This document shows positions 12,438 through 25,431 of a stretch of 55,948 nt of DNA, one piece after another (position 1 is the stretch's first letter; the number at the start of each line of letters is the position of its first letter). The notes under the pieces are model-generated. The model made no database searches. It had not been told where the DNA came from and saw only the letters and a program-made list of their open reading frames with translations. The position numbers were made by a program, and so were the translations under genes. The DNA is from Parachlorella kessleri (lineage: Eukaryota; Chlorophyta; Trebouxiophyceae; Chlorellales; Chlorellaceae), in the NCBI GenBank assembly GCA_001598975.1, contig BBXU01002581.1, positions 1-55,948 of the forward strand, in the 5' to 3' direction.

Positions 12438-12965
12438 GGTTGGTGAACCAGAGCTCTGTTGATGAAGGGTTTGGGCTCTAAGGCACACTATGTTTCAAGG
12501 ATGGCTAACGTCAGCCATGCGATAAGTGTGAGTCATCGATTCCATTTAGCAGATTGGGCAGACGGTGCGAACAGAGGGAAGATTGAAGGGCAAACTGTAG
12601 CGGCAGCGACAGAATGCAGCTGTGCTCTGGGTCCTTGCCCATTTTTGAGATTCCTGAATAGCAAACTTAAGTTGACAAGACAGTTGTTACTAATTGTTTG
12701 TAACAACAACCTCTGTACAGAGGTTTTGAAACATGTTCTGGACCATGCCGTAGCAACAAGCAGTGTAACAAAAAAAGTAGTAAGGCGTATATCACAAACT
12801 TAAAAACAACAAACATGCGCAGTTCTTAGCAACACCGCCTGCTATGCGGGAATCAAGCTGTGGTGGGTGATGTCCCCAGAACTCGGCGCATGCCACAGAG
12901 TTGCAGCTTTCCCATTGTGCACCTGCTGGACGGCACGTGTAAGCCTTCCCTGACCCATGTCCAAC
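12438..12965. other. Promoter-side spacer between two minus-strand glycosyltransferase genes
   Basis: This 528-base spacer lies between the GT64 start (12437) and the stop of the Fringe-like gene (12966). It must hold the GT64 promoter and the Fringe-like 3' UTR. A diverged copy of the dispersed repeat (GGGCAGACGGTGCGAACAGAG) is at about 12551-12600. I recognise no TATA box or other clear promoter element. Confidence 0.45.
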
Positions 12966-15900
12966 TCAGGCGCAAACTTTGTGGTTGTCCCAGGAGTCCG
13001 GGAGCGCCGGGTGGCCGCCATTGAGCAGACCCTTGTCCCGCACGTGCACATACAAGTCGCGCAGGTCCACCAGCAAGCGCATGTACTCCATGGCTGCCTC
13101 CGGCTCCTGCATAATAAGGCTTGGGGTTATTGAGGCAAACAGCTTGCTGCTTGCTGCCCTCATCTAAAAGCCATGCGGGCTGCAGGCATTAACACCCTAA
13201 TCTTCATTTCACCATCCTTTGGATGTGGCTCACTTCACTGCTTTGCCAGGGCTGATAGTCTCGGATATCAGCCTGGCTGCAGAGCTAAAAAGCCAGCTGG
13301 CGCATGCCTGCCACCTCCCAAAGCCTTTGAAAAGTCCGTACTGCCCCCCTTCCGTGCCACCTCACGGTTTTCTCTATGGTTGAGAGTTGAGACGCCCCAT
13401 TGAGCAATGGGCCAGCCCCTACCACCTCAAAAAATTGGTTGGGCTCCACAATACAGTGGGCGTCCAGGCATCGTAACCCCAGCCGCCACACTTTCGAGGG
13501 GCAGTGGGCGTAAGCAATGATTACCTTGAAGTGCATGCCTCGTAAATGGAGGGTTGTGAGGGCTTTGAGCCGCGCTTCACACAGCCCGTCGCAACACCCT
13601 TTTTTCAGGTACCCATAGAACAAGTCCACCACGCTGCGCACCTGCAAGCCATATAACAGATGCACGCTCAAGAGCCAAACAACTAGGGAAGGCCTGTCCC
13701 ACCCTGCACTTCGTAGGCAGGGCTGCTTTCAACCTTACAATGGCTTCCATTCCTGTCAAAGCCTCGCACTTCCCTGCTGCCTGCCACAGTTCACCACAAG
13801 GCGGCCCCCAAGCAAACTGTGCAGTCGCCCAAGACTCCACGGTGCTCAGATCCAATCAGCAGGCCAGTGATGCAAGGCAGCCGGGCGGACAGCCTCGCAA
13901 GGGGGCAAGCAGCTCACGGCACATGACATGCATGCAGGGCGGCTTGCCTACCCCGTGCCATGGCGCGCGGCCACCCACCAACTGGCCACCGGGGTCAAAC
14001 CCATTAAAGCCCTGGTCCCAGGTGTAGTGGCCTGGGTCCGTGGGCGCGATCCCCTTGAAGAGGATGCAGTGGTGAAAGAGGGTGTCCCCACCAAACACCT
14101 TGTCTGGGGAGAACTTGTTCTGAATGCAATCCTGCACCCACAACGGCAAGCCCGGGAGTTCAGCTTGCTTGACACTCACTCGCCCGCCACATGGAAGCAT
14201 GGGGAGCAGGCTGGCGCGAGGATGTGCCAGTCATACAAAATGAAACTTCCTTTGCAGCTGTATGCTGGGGGAGCTATTTGACTGCGTGTTTGTCAGACAG
14301 GCGTTTCACACACCCACCAGCATGTATGCCACGGGTAGGATGCGCATGAGGCCAACGCTTAAAATCATGCCGCCCCCGCCATGCGCCAAGTACTCCCCAT
14401 CCTGCACAAGGCAAGGAGGCGAGGCTTCAAAGGGAGCCAGTTGGCTACCTGGCATGAGGTACCAATCACCCTGAATTCACTGGCTTGCCAGGCAGCTCAT
14501 AGCTGCAATGTAGCGTCTAACAAACCCCGCCAACCTCAACATGCAGGTGTGCAGGTGTGTGGACTCCCGACGCAGCCCGGGATGCGCTCCGTGCCGCCCG
14601 TGGACGGCGCTCATCATCAACCTGATAACTGCTCAGATGTCTTCAGCCCCTGCCCAGCGGGCAGTTCCCAGCAGCACCCGGCTGCTGCCGCCTGTAGCGT
14701 ACCCGAAGCTGCGGCCAGCTCACGATGCTGCGTACACCATGCCACCATCCTAGGCCAGTTCAGGAAACGAATTCCTGACCCACCTGGGGGTACATGAAAT
14801 TAAAGGTGCAGGGCTTCCCCTCTTCCTGCACATACAGCTCCTTGCGAGCGTCCGCCTTGCACAGCATGTCCACCGTGCAGTAGGGGCAGGCCTGGGGAGG
14901 GTCGAAGCCCAGGGCCGCTACGTTGATCTGGCTCTTGTTGTAGCCGCAGGGTACGCAGCGCGGTGCGTCAAAGGCGGGGTGGACGGGCCCCGAGTTGAGC
15001 GGCTTACGCCAAAACCAAAAGTGGTCGGTGATCATCCAGGGCAGGTTAGGGTCCAGCCTGCATTCATGCACAACAAGGGGGCAGTACAATAGGACCACAC
15101 AGGCGCCCTTGCTGGCAATTTTCAAAACAGCGCAGCAGCCAGCTTTGGGGATCCTTGGATAGAAAGACACTCCCAACGCCAGTCGCAGGTACGAGACTCA
15201 GGGGCACAGGTGCCAAAGCTTAGCCTACCACATGTAGCACCATCTTTACTCTCAGGAGCCTTAAAAGAAGCATCAGAGCTTCCCCTTGCAAGCCGTCCCT
15301 GTCAGTCCAGCTCAGCCAACCCAAGACTTGCACCTCCTGCCACCAATGCTTTATGCCTGGCGCTGGCAGTCAGGCAGCCTGCCGCTGACCCCCTGCTCCT
15401 GCCTCAACACAGCTCACTTGGAGATTATGTCGACAACAGAGTCCATAAACCAAACGGTGTCATCGTCACCGTAAAGCAGCCACTCGTAAGTTGTGTCCCC
15501 AAAGTGCTCACTCACAGTGGATGGGACCATAGCTGCAAGCAGCATGGGCAGCACAAGATTTCAGGTGCACTTTCCTTGCCAAGCTTTTGTCACCTAACAG
15601 ACGGTGGCCTCTAGCTTTCCTGGTAACCTTAGGAAAGCACAGAGCATACCTGGCATGCAGCCCTGTCCGTGCAGTTCACAACTACCTGACCTCTACTTGC
15701 ACTAAATGCCACCAATGATATCGACAGTGGCACGACCGGCCTGGTGACGGCAGGGAGAAAGGTTGAAGGAGGTGGTCGAAGCGGTGTTGCAGGATACCTG
15801 ACACCTACTAAGATGCTGTCAGCCAGGACAGGAACAGGCAAGGGGTACAATACGAGACAGGCATCCGATCAACAGTATGCCAGTGCCTTGACACCCTCCC

Positions 15901-16751
15901 TCGTATCTTTCGTCAGTGATAGTCCTGCGAGAATCAACTGGCAGGCAGCACTGTGCTGGACCCCACCCTCTCTCCTCACCAGCCTTCCCATAGTAGTGGT
16001 ATGGGACATTACTCGTGTTCAGGAAGACAAACGTCTCGCCATGCGTGCCGCCATCCAGTATCTGCTCCGCTGTGGGGTAGAAGTCTGTCACGAACGCCGT
16101 CCGCACGCCTCGTCGCCAGGCCCGGCCCGCCTTCACCCAAGGCATACCTGCTGTGGACATCGGCACGGCTGCCACTATCTGCAGCAAGGCAAAGCTCGAC
16201 CAGGTGCCTTCTTTCTATGCTCAGTCACGCCTGACGAAGCCTGCTGCCTTAGTCAGGCTTGCGGGCGACACACAGCACCTCCATGCAGCGCTCCCAACCT
16301 CACTGAAACCCAAAGCATACTTTATCTGGGGAGCATGCGCATACGTGTCTTACTATGCCCTGCTAGGCCCAGTTACACCTGTAGTACTCCTACTTACGCC
16401 TCACCCCACTAACTGAGACCACGGGCGCCCACGGATACAATAAGGAAGCGTCCTCAGCTTGCTAAAAGGCTATCGCAAAGCAAGTTGGCCTACCTTTTTC
16501 TTCCAGTCTTCTGGCAGCTCCCACCGAGGGCTTTGCCTGCTGCCATCTCCACCTGCCTCAAGCAGCCCGGCATGGCTGCTGGGCAGGAAATCACGCTGCC
16601 CGTGCGGTCGGTGATCGGAGATCGGCTGTGGCTTGAGGAAGTTTGAGATTGCCAACGTTAGCAGCACCGTTACCCCAACCACGGGAGCGTATCTCTTGAG
16701 CGCCAGGCCGCTGCTGGCCGGCTTGCGAAAAGCCGAACTTGGGGGAGGCAT
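12966..16751 (-). CDS. Fringe-like (DUF604/GT31-type) glycosyltransferase, type II membrane protein
   Basis: Eight exons, 5' to 3' on the minus strand: 16494-16751, 15980-16178, 15418-15532, 14784-15057, 14318-14401, 13979-14131, 13525-13641 and 12966-13106. All join in phase to 446 residues. A short basic N-terminus is followed by one hydrophobic segment at residues 21-39, the layout of a Golgi type II enzyme. The core shows the family's order of motifs: a first strand region (IVAAVPMST), the metal-binding YGDDDTVWF (about 173-180), the glycine motif EYLAHGGGGMILS (about 285-297), and GGDTLFHHCILFKGIAP (about 325-340). These match plant Fringe-like/DUF604 proteins, which transfer sugars from nucleotide donors; donor and acceptor here are unknown. 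The joint between exons 2 and 3 spans a 447-base intron, and a further small exon there cannot be excluded. The next gene on the same strand is also a glycosyltransferase. Confidence 0.86.
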
Positions 16752-17354
16752 TCCTGCTAGCTACTACTGCCAACTCATGGAAAACGGAGAGACTGCCAAC
16801 TTCACAGCAGATTGCAGGCGCCCATCATGCCTCGTGCATCTGGAGCTTGAAGGCAGAGTCTGAACCCCCGGTAAAGCCTCGAATAAGTAGAGGATGAATG
16901 AATTATGAATTTGGACGTTGTGCTTCGCTGAGACGCTGGGGTCCCTGGGGGAGACGCTGGGATCCCTCCTAACAACCCGCATCGGATCCGTTGTGGTATA
17001 GCTAAGGTGTGCCAGCCAAGCGCTTCAGCTCCAGAAGCCCCAAGGGATACCAAGGCTTTCAATGCAGCAGAAACTCGGCGGAACACCACATCGCTGGTAG
17101 CAAAGGCCTCCTAGCTTGACGTACATACCGCGGCACAGCAACTGTACCCTGCGCAACTTATATACTGGCTGACACAGCTGCTCAGCCGCAACTTCTCTGT
17201 GCTGTAGCCTGCCGCGAAGCGTGAAAGGGTCATGCTCGAATGCCTCGAAGGCAGGTGCCCTGTTGCCTCGCCTGGCCTCCATAATTCTGGCCCTCCCTGC
17301 AGCTAAACTATTGATAGTGACGGCGGTGCGGTGGAGAGGAGACTTGAACTATAC

Positions 17355-17420
17355 TTAGCACGGGTGGCAGGTAGTGCGAACAGGGTGTGAGAGTCGAGCT
17401 GTACTGACAGGACTGGATGC
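17355..17420 (+). repeat. Dispersed short repeat, near-consensus copy
   Basis: It begins TTAGCACGGGTGGCAGG, continues TAGTGCGAACAGGG and a GAG-containing block, and ends GTACTGACAGGACTGG. This is one of the best plus-strand copies and is useful for defining the element ends. Confidence 0.8.
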
Positions 17421-17485
17421 AGTATGCTCGGAGTCCTGCCTGATGCAATTGGTCACCCCGAGACAAGCTAAGGCCACTATTTGTT

Positions 17486-17602
17486 GATGATGGCAGGCAG
17501 TGTGAACAGAGAAAGAGTAGGGGCGGATTGTACTAACGGTGAAAGTCCAACATATCATAGCAGAAGAACATCATGTGAACGGGGCTGGATGTAGTATGCT
17601 CT
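17486..17602 (+). repeat. Dispersed short repeat, diverged copy and partial tail
   Basis: 17486-17540 carries GATGGCAGGCAGTGTGAACAG followed by an AG-rich block and TTGTACTAACGG. A second piece at about 17575-17602 repeats the GGGCTGGATGTAGTATGCTC tail seen after the copy at 17355. Confidence 0.65.
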
Positions 17603-18077
17603 GGATTCTCTCATTCCTGGGTTGGAACACCACAACGTCCCCCCGTTACATTTACACAACTGCCCCACCCAACCAGCCATAGCAAGCAAGCAGCAAAATA
17701 CAGCACCAGCAAGGGCACCCAACGTCAACACGTCATAAGAAGGCAACATTGCTGAGCCCGCAAACGGAGCATCACTGAGGGCTCCAGAGGCAATCCCCTA
17801 TAGGAAATCTATCTGCCACGCTGGCATAAGTTAAGGACCTGCACGAGCACTAGCTACTGCATGGCCGAACCTACCAGCGTGCCCGGGTGCTGTATAAGGA
17901 ACATCAGACATATGCCAATCACACCTCAGCCGATGTGCCCTGCTGCAGCTGGTATTGCGATGCCGTAAGCACAGGAGCCTGCAGGCACGAGAGGCTGACA
18001 GTAAATATATGATGCAACTCCAATGGGAATGCACTACCTCGGTTTGGTCTGGACGAGGCAAGGCTCCAGGCAGTCCC

Positions 18078-21000
18078 TCATGATAGAGTGATAAGCGCGT
18101 TCCTAGCACACATATCGCCACCCAAAGCCCAGCGCACTTGTTGCTGCTGTCCCATCTGTACTTGCTGCGGCGCTGCATGGCCCTGCTGCTGCGCCTGCTG
18201 CGCTGCCGGGAGCAGGTTATGTTGGCGCAGGAAGCCTTCCAATTCCGTGTATGTGATCTGCTGTGTGGCGGCCGCCTGGAACATCTGTTGCAGCTGCTCC
18301 AGGCTGACAGACGCCAGAGCAGCGGCCGCGGGGTTGTCTGGCGGTGCCGCGGGAGCTGCAGCAGCCGGAGGGTGCGGCTCTTGCTTCACGTGCTGCAAGT
18401 GCTGCGGCTGGGGTTGTGCAGTCGAGCCCAAGGCAGTAGGAGGCGCCAAGGCAGGGGCGGTGGTAGCGCCCTGCCCAGGCCCACCCCACGGTGCAGCTGG
18501 CGGCGGGACCCCGGGTACCCCCAGCCCTGGCCCCGTACCACCAGAGCCGGCCGCGGCAGGCATGGCAGGCACGCTGCCGTTGCCTACAGGGTGGCCCGCA
18601 GGCAACCCTGCCAACTGCTCCTGCTCCTGATCCTGCTGCTGCTGGGGTCGCTGTACAAACTGCTGCTGCTGCTGCTGCTGCTGCTGGTGAGGGATAGGCT
18701 GGTGTTGCTGGTGCTGCAGCTGGCGCTGGCGGAGTTCGAGGGCGCCGGAAGGGCTTTGCTGGTGTGGCTGCTGGCCGGGCAGCAGCTCTCGCAGCATCTC
18801 GGGCGTCATCTCGTTCCCGGCCAGGAGGGATGTGAACAGTGAGGACAGCTGCGCAGTGTGGGCAAGGGGGCCAAGCTTACGGCCACATCAGTCCTTCATC
18901 CTTCTGTCCAGGCACAGACACGCACAGGTAACAGCCGAAAGTACATGTCTCGCCTGTCGACCCACTACGTCCAGCCGGCACACATGCAATTGGGCACTCC
19001 CCTCCCTGGCACTACAGCCAGTGCAGGTATCCACCAGTTCTAGATGTTGTGTGGCGCACTCGGCACATGACAGTGCTCCACACACCACACTCATAACAGC
19101 TCAGTGAGAGGTAGGCAGGCAGCGCTCCAGGCTGCAGTCATGGCCCCAGGCGCTTTGGCGCTGCCCCAGCCCAGCAACAGGCAAGAGGGCGCAAGCAACC
19201 ATGGCAGATGGCCGCTTCTACCCCCTAGAGGAACGAGTCCTTGTATGAAAGGCACCCCAATTACAACTGTGTGTGGGTACCTGGGCCAGGTTGGGCGGCA
19301 AGGAGATGTCCAGCTCCAGGGACTTGTGCATGGCCACCCAGTTGTCCAGGGAGGTTTCTGCAGAGGCGTCCCAATAAGAGCCACGTCAGCACCACCAGCC
19401 GGGCCAGCACAAGGACTAAGGCTCTGCTCCCAGCACTCCAGAGCGGCTGCTGGCACACCCCCGCAGTGTGCTGGGTGGGTGTGGTGCCGCCTGGAACACG
19501 CACATCATGCCCAGAAAGAGCTCACTGAGGCCTTGCGTCCCTGCCAAGGAGCCCAGCGCCGCCACCTGCAGGTGCCCAGTCCTGCTAGCTGTGTGTGCTG
19601 GCATTCCACAGGACTCACCAGCCTTCCTCTTGCTCTTGCCGTCCTGCTGACCGCCCCTGGCCGCCATGGCCCCGCCCTCCCCGACACCGGCGCCGGCCGG
19701 CCCCGCCGGCGGCCCCGCCTGCTGCGGGTTGCTGGCCGCCACCATGGCCATGAGGTTCTGGAAGGCGGGGTCCTCAAAGGGAGAGGAGGAGTCCTGCTTG
19801 GGCAGCCGCGGCGTGGAGTCGGAAGGAGCTGACAGGCCTGGCACGGGGGGAGGACAAGCAGATAACAGTGAGGCACAGAAGCCCTGCGGTGGCAGGGTTG
19901 CATGCTGCCATGGTCCAGTGCGCAGAGCACCAGCCAAGCCACTCATGCCGTAGGTAGCTACGCAGGTGTGGAAATGCATAATAACCCCATATGCCGTTCA
20001 ACAGCACGCACCACGTGCCTTGTAGGCCCCCCACTGCGTCTCGCCTTACATCTAATGTCTACAACAATAATGCCGCTCCCCCACAAACACGGTCCCTGCG
20101 CACAGCGCATAACACCTCCCAATCCCAGAGTTTAAGATAACACTGGGATAGCATACCCTCACAGGGCATGGTGCTCTGGCACGGGGGACCCACCTCCCTG
20201 AGACCCAAACAGGTCGAGGGACGGCAGGCCCTGCATCTGCTGTGCACCGTCCAGCGGGCGCGGCCCCTGGCTGCCTGGCAGCCCAGACAAGCCCGCCACT
20301 CCCGCAGCAGGACCAGCCCCACCTCCCGCTGCAGCCCCTGCCGGAGCTGCTCTCGCCCCAAAGGCAACGCCAGGCGCCGCTGCAGAGGACCCTGCGCCGG
20401 CTGCCGCTGCTGCTCCCATCACGCCACCCGGCGCCGGCGCAGGCGGCCCTGCTGCTGTTGCCGTGGCCCCAAACATGCTGCTGGGGGCGGCCACCGAGGG
20501 GCCTGCCATGAACTGCCCTCCCAGCGACGCCAGCTGCACAGAGGAAGACGACCCAGGTCCTCTGGGTATCTGTGAATCTGTGTGGTTACGCTAAATACGG
20601 GCCCCTGCTTCCAAGCTTCCCACAGGGTCCCTGTTGCTGCCTGTCTGGCCTGCCAAGGTGATGGGGAGGTTCTATGCCTCTCAGCACCTGAGCAACGCTA
20701 ACGGCCTTGCACAAAGCCTACCACAGCCGGACTACCACCACGCTCCCACCCGCACGCACAACCTGCTGCCCCAAAGGCTCAAACAAACAAGCAAGAAGGC
20801 ACTCAGCATGAGACTTGGGAGCATACGAGTTGCCACTCTGCGACAGAACTCACCGGCCTGCCATTCAGCACCCCAGCCCCTGTCCCGTCCAGCGGCGGCC
20901 CTGCCAGCGGCGCTGCGACGCCCGCATCCTGCAGGCACAGGCCGGCCGCAGCCCCCTGCTGCGAGGACAGGGCCCCCAGGCCGCCCAAGTTCGCCATGGG

Positions 21001-24000
21001 CACCATGCCGTTGCCCAGCGCCAGCTGTGCGGGTGGTGGGTTGAGGGCTGCCTGCTGCTGCTGCTGCTGCTGGGCCTGCTGCAGGAAGCCCAGCGCCAGC
21101 GGGCCCGAGGGCCCCACCGCTGGCAGGCCACCGAAAACCCCCGAGGCCGCCCCTGTGCTTGGAGGGCCGGGCACAGGCGGCGGCAGGGGCACAAGGTTGT
21201 GAGGCGGCGCGGCCGAGGGGGCGCGCGGCGGGGGACAGCGCCCGTCTGTGGCGGGCCCTGAGCGGAGCAAGAGCAAAGTCTTGCAGATCATGGCTGGAAG
21301 GGGAAGGCCACAGGAAGCGCTTTGCGCTGCTGCAAGCATGCCTGAGGAACACTGGGCAGGGAAGTGTAGAACACTCCCTCAGTATCCTCGATGGCACTTA
21401 CACAAGCTAGGGCCACTCTTCGCCTAGGCTCCAGGCTGGCAGCCGCTTATATGAGGCCACACAACAGTATGTGTATGCATGTGTATGTGGACCTACATAC
21501 GCAGCTCCGCCCCACCTGGCTTGATGGTGAAAGTGAAGGAGGATGTGGGGCTCGACGGCTGGCCCGACTCGGTGTATGGTGGCGCATGAGCCGCCGTGAG
21601 CGGCAGGAACGCCCACCCGGGGTGGCCCTCGTTCCACCTGTGTGCCGCAGGGAGGCGTGTTACTGTTGGGGGCATCAGGGAGCACCCTGATACTGCTGCT
21701 GCGTGCCGGTACAAGCCAGCGAGCCAGCTGCATGCAGCAACCGGGTGCAACCCCAGCCACGAACTCCCCACCAAATGTGGGCTGCCCACCATCTACACCC
21801 CCCTCACCCCAACCTTGCCGCAGCCAGAGACCCCAGCCAAGCCTGGTACACCTGCACACCTACAACAGCAGCGCCCATCCTGGCAGAGTAGCCAGCCGCC
21901 CTCACCAGGCACCCCTTACCAGGCAGTGGAGGCCTGCGGCAGCAGCTTACGCACGGCATCGGGGCAGGAGGCGACGTCCCGGGGCAGCCAAACAATGTCC
22001 ACCAGCTCCTGGTTGGGCTGCTGCGGGTTCTGCTTGCGGCGCAGGAGGCCTGCACGACAATACAAGGGGCCGGGTAGGCTGAGAGGCCCGTCCATGTTAT
22101 TGCCATAAACCTGAACGCACACACGGCTGCTGGAAGCAGCGGCACTGCCAGAAGGCTGGGCAGAGCTTGCTGGCCAAGGTGGGAACCACGTGCGAGCCGT
22201 GCCTTACAGTGCAGGCGCAGATCGGAAGGGGCCAGGGAGACTACAACTCTGTGCTACTTTTTTTGAAGGCCAAAGGGGTATGAGAGCGCATCAGAACAGC
22301 TGGAGCCTGCTGCCACCTATGGCATGCGCAGCCGCCACCTCACCGATCGGGTGGTTGATGTCTATCACATTGAAGGCGCCGCACTTGAACACCAGCCCGA
22401 CGTCAGCACGCCCGTCGGGCGAATAGCTGCGCAGCTGCACATCCGTGTCCACGGCCCTGTGTAGGTTGACACGTGCAACCCGGTTGAGTCACGCTGGCAG
22501 AGAGTGCACTGTAGCGATGCCACTGGTGGCAATGACTAACAGGGGCAAGGCACACAGCAACGGGCAGCAAAGGTTGGTACATTTAGGTGCGGCACAGGCA
22601 CAGGTACGTTCTCCAGCGCCCTCTCCCTGGGTAACGCCCGCTTGAGAGGCACACATCCCAGACCCTGCGCCACACAACCACGGCGCCCACGCGGCACTTC
22701 ACACCGCGGCTGCGCAATAGCCAATGTGTGCCATGCTGCCCATAACAGCACTGCACGCAGACTTTAAAAGGCGCGCCTTGGCCTGCCACGCACCCACCTG
22801 CGCACATGGTCCCGCGCCACGTCCCAGCCCTTGGTGAGCCGCAGCACCTGCTTCAGCGTCTCCCTCAGGGGCTTGGACCGCTCCGCCATCTCCACAAGCT
22901 CACGGAACTGGCCGACTGCAACAACAGAGACGCTGCTTGAAAAGTGACACCTGGTGATGATACTCGTCAGATAATACAAACTCTGGAGGGAATTGAACCC
23001 TCCAATTGAAGTGTGCAGCAGCAACTCGGCATGCCCGTTCCTGTCTGCGACGTGACGAGCACCAAGCATGGACCGCAGTGTGGCGTCTCAGAACTGTCCT
23101 GCAGCTTGACCCCCCACACATCAACTGCAGCCCACACATGCGCATGCTGCTGGGGGCAGGAGCACCACAGCAAACCCATCTCGTGACCAGGGGTTGCTTC
23201 ACACCTCCAAGCCATGCCCCAAGCAACCACATCAGCAAGCTCCAGGCAGCCCGCTCCCCAGAGCCCACCCCCCCACACCTTTCATACGCCCTTGCCGGGC
23301 ATGGGAAGGACACTCAACAGCCCTACAGCCTTCCAGCATTGAAAAACCCTCCACAACCCCGGTGGTGAAGCATGGGCCTTGGCAGGCACAGCCTCCGGCC
23401 TACCCTTGGTCACGCTGTTCACGGGCAGGTGCAGGTCGGGCACATTGGCCGCTGCCGCGGCCGCCCGGATGTCCTCCAGCTTCTTCTGTGTCTGCACGCC
23501 CACGCACTCTATCTTGCTCACGTGGTCCTCCAGGTGGGGGATCTCCAGCTTGGCGGCGCCCTTGACCCGGGCGGTGGCCACCTGCACAGCAGGCGCAGCG
23601 AAGGGGAGCGCTGGAGGAGAGCTGCTCGCCCGAAGCATGGCAAGAACCCTGGGCAAGAACCCTGAGGCCCAGTGTACATGTGCAGTGAAGAAACGGGGGA
23701 GCAGCTGGGTGTACACGCACAGTCAACCGCAAGCACGACTCCAACTTGATAGAGCAAGTGGCTCGCCAGTACATGCTATTTGTGATGGGCAGCCCGCATG
23801 GCTTTTGCCTGCGTCCCTACTAACCCTCCATAACAGCCAAAACCGTACAACCCACCAAGAGCAGAAGACGTTGCACGTGCAAGAACCCCCCTCACAGTCT
23901 TCCCAGCATCTATCCAGCCTCCTCTTGCCCCCCCTCTCGCCAGGCTCCCATACGCACCACGAAGGGCTCCGAGAGTGCTGGCACCATGCCCGGGATGGCC

Positions 24001-25431
24001 TCCCCCGTGCGCCTCACCCCGCGCACCACCAGCCGGAAGGGCGGGGCGCGGCCGGTCAGCAATGCCTCGCTGCTGTCCGTGATCTTCAGGTCTGGCAGGA
24101 TGGCCTGGCCATGCTGCACCCACAACAGACAGACACGCTTTGCAAGGAGCAAGGGAACCTTGCTAGGCCCCCTGGAACACAGCAGAGAGTGAATTGCTTC
24201 GTGGCAGGCAGAACTCACATACAACCCGCAGGAAGGGGAGGCAAGCAGCGCCACCTTAGTGGGGCGAGTAGCAGCCCAGGGAGCTCGTAACGCAGCCAGG
24301 TTGTGGTGGCAGGCTGCTGCAAGAACTGCCGGTGCTCTGCCTCGCTTACAATCATGGGAATGACTATGCGTTTGTCATCCGTGTAGGTGCCGCTGCGCCC
24401 GTGAGCCAGCAGCGGCTGGCCCTGCTTGTTCAGCAGGAGGAGGCAGTCCTCTATGGCCTCCTCCCGGGCGCCTTCCGCCTCAAACTTCCGACCGTCAATC
24501 AGCCCGATCTGCCAAGTGCAAAGGCAAGGGCAAGGGCAGAGGGTGGCTTGACGCTCGACCCGCCAGAAATTAGGACAACAAGACCATTGCACAGCATGCT
24601 GTGAACGCAGCAGGGACACTCGACCGACCCACGGAACACCCGCCCGACCGACCCACGGAACACCCGCCCGCAGGCCACTCTGGGGTCCATGGCGCTAGCA
24701 AAGCCTAGCCTGGCAGCTCAAGACAGGCACGCGATACACCACAGGCTGGGTTAGCATGAGCAAACATCCAGGCGCACTTGATGGTTCACAATAACATGCG
24801 CACCTGCAGAAAGGCATCCTCCAGGCCTTGCTGGACAAGTTGCCCCGTGGCAGCATCCACCAACACAACATAGATCTGGGCTCCACACTTGGCCTCAACC
24901 ACATCGCCTGCACTCAATGGGCGGGCACAGACCACCTCCACAGGACGCCCTACCGGCAGCAGGAAGAGCTTAGGGCCTAAGTGAAGCCAGGCAGCAAGCC
25001 ATTCTGCTGAACAACAAACGATAGCCTGGCAACTTGCAGGAGACACTTGGCTTAAGCGTCAGGGATATGAACGAGCTGTGCTATAAGAGAGAAGTCCTGG
25101 TCCTGCTTCATTGTGAGATAGCAGGACTGATAGGTGGCACGCGTTGGCTCAGGCTTACAGGGTGCCAGGTACTTGGCAGCAAAATGGCCCTCGCAGCGCC
25201 GCCGCTGGCACAGTTTGCAGAGGTTGCAGCTCAGGTTGGCACAGCCAAGATTCCTGCACAAACCACGCTCACTGATACACTTATCAAGGGCCAAAGGTTG
25301 CCAACAAACGAGCACGGAGCCCTGCACCAAGCTGCCAGGTCCCACAGCAGAGGCTGGTGTGCGCAGCACCACGCCCTCTCTACTTACTGGCAGTCATGAC
25401 GGAACTGCAATACTAGGATTGTATGGTTCAT
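18078..25431 (-). CDS. CBP60-like protein with Cys-rich N-terminus and long Gln/Pro/Ala-rich C-terminal tail
   Basis: Fifteen exons, 5' to 3' on the minus strand: 25388-25431, 25159-25253, 24804-24976, 24350-24508, 23958-24113, 23404-23581, 22798-22915, 22344-22456, 21920-22049, 21516-21637, 20854-21257, 20194-20533, 19619-19837, 19281-19357 and 18078-18848. They join in phase to 1032 residues. Residues 10-47 are Cys/His-rich (CANLSCNLCKLCQRRRCEGH), likely zinc binding. Residues about 75-310 resemble the land-plant CBP60 (calmodulin-binding protein 60) order: VVLVDAATG, then PLLAHGRSGTYTDDKRI, DLKITDSSEALL, PFRLVVRGV, ALSEPFVV, IPHLEDHVSKIECVG, and a helical stretch from FRELVEMAE to WDVARDHVRR. 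In land plants this family includes DNA-binding immune regulators. The tail (430-1032) is low-complexity with a polyQ run. This suggests a nuclear transcription-type protein, by inference. The start ATG 25431 and the last exon end are the weakest points. Confidence 0.72.
18654..18689. repeat. CAG/CTG triplet run encoding polyglutamine
   Basis: A CTG run on the plus strand encodes a run of about nine glutamines in the C-terminal exon of the minus-strand CBP60-like gene, within a wider Gln-rich segment. Plus-strand leucine-rich frames here are shadows of it. Confidence 0.85.
24622..24669. repeat. Perfect two-copy 24-base tandem repeat
   Basis: A 24-base unit beginning GACCGACCCACGGAACACCC occurs twice in tandem without mismatch, in the intron 24509-24803 of the CBP60-like gene. 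Copy number could vary between strains. Confidence 0.85.

Larger units (their letters stand above)
16752..18077. other. Intergenic spacer with dispersed-repeat copies
   Basis: No coding exon is recognised. A 64-codon minus-strand frame at 17555-17749 contains a Leu/Ala-rich hydrophobic stretch but lacks other support. TTACA motifs near 17644-17655 (TGTAA on the minus strand) could end the transcript of the gene whose stop is at 18078. Confidence 0.45.

Noticed and set aside
18138..18842. Long plus-strand leucine-rich open frame
   Set aside because: Antisense shadow of the Gln-rich exon of the minus-strand gene (CTG repeats read as leucine).
22970..23005. tRNA-like B box (GGTTCAATTCC on the minus strand) with a good T-arm stem
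   Set aside because: No matching acceptor stem, anticodon arm or A box could be found upstream at the right spacing; it lies in an intron of the CBP60-like gene.
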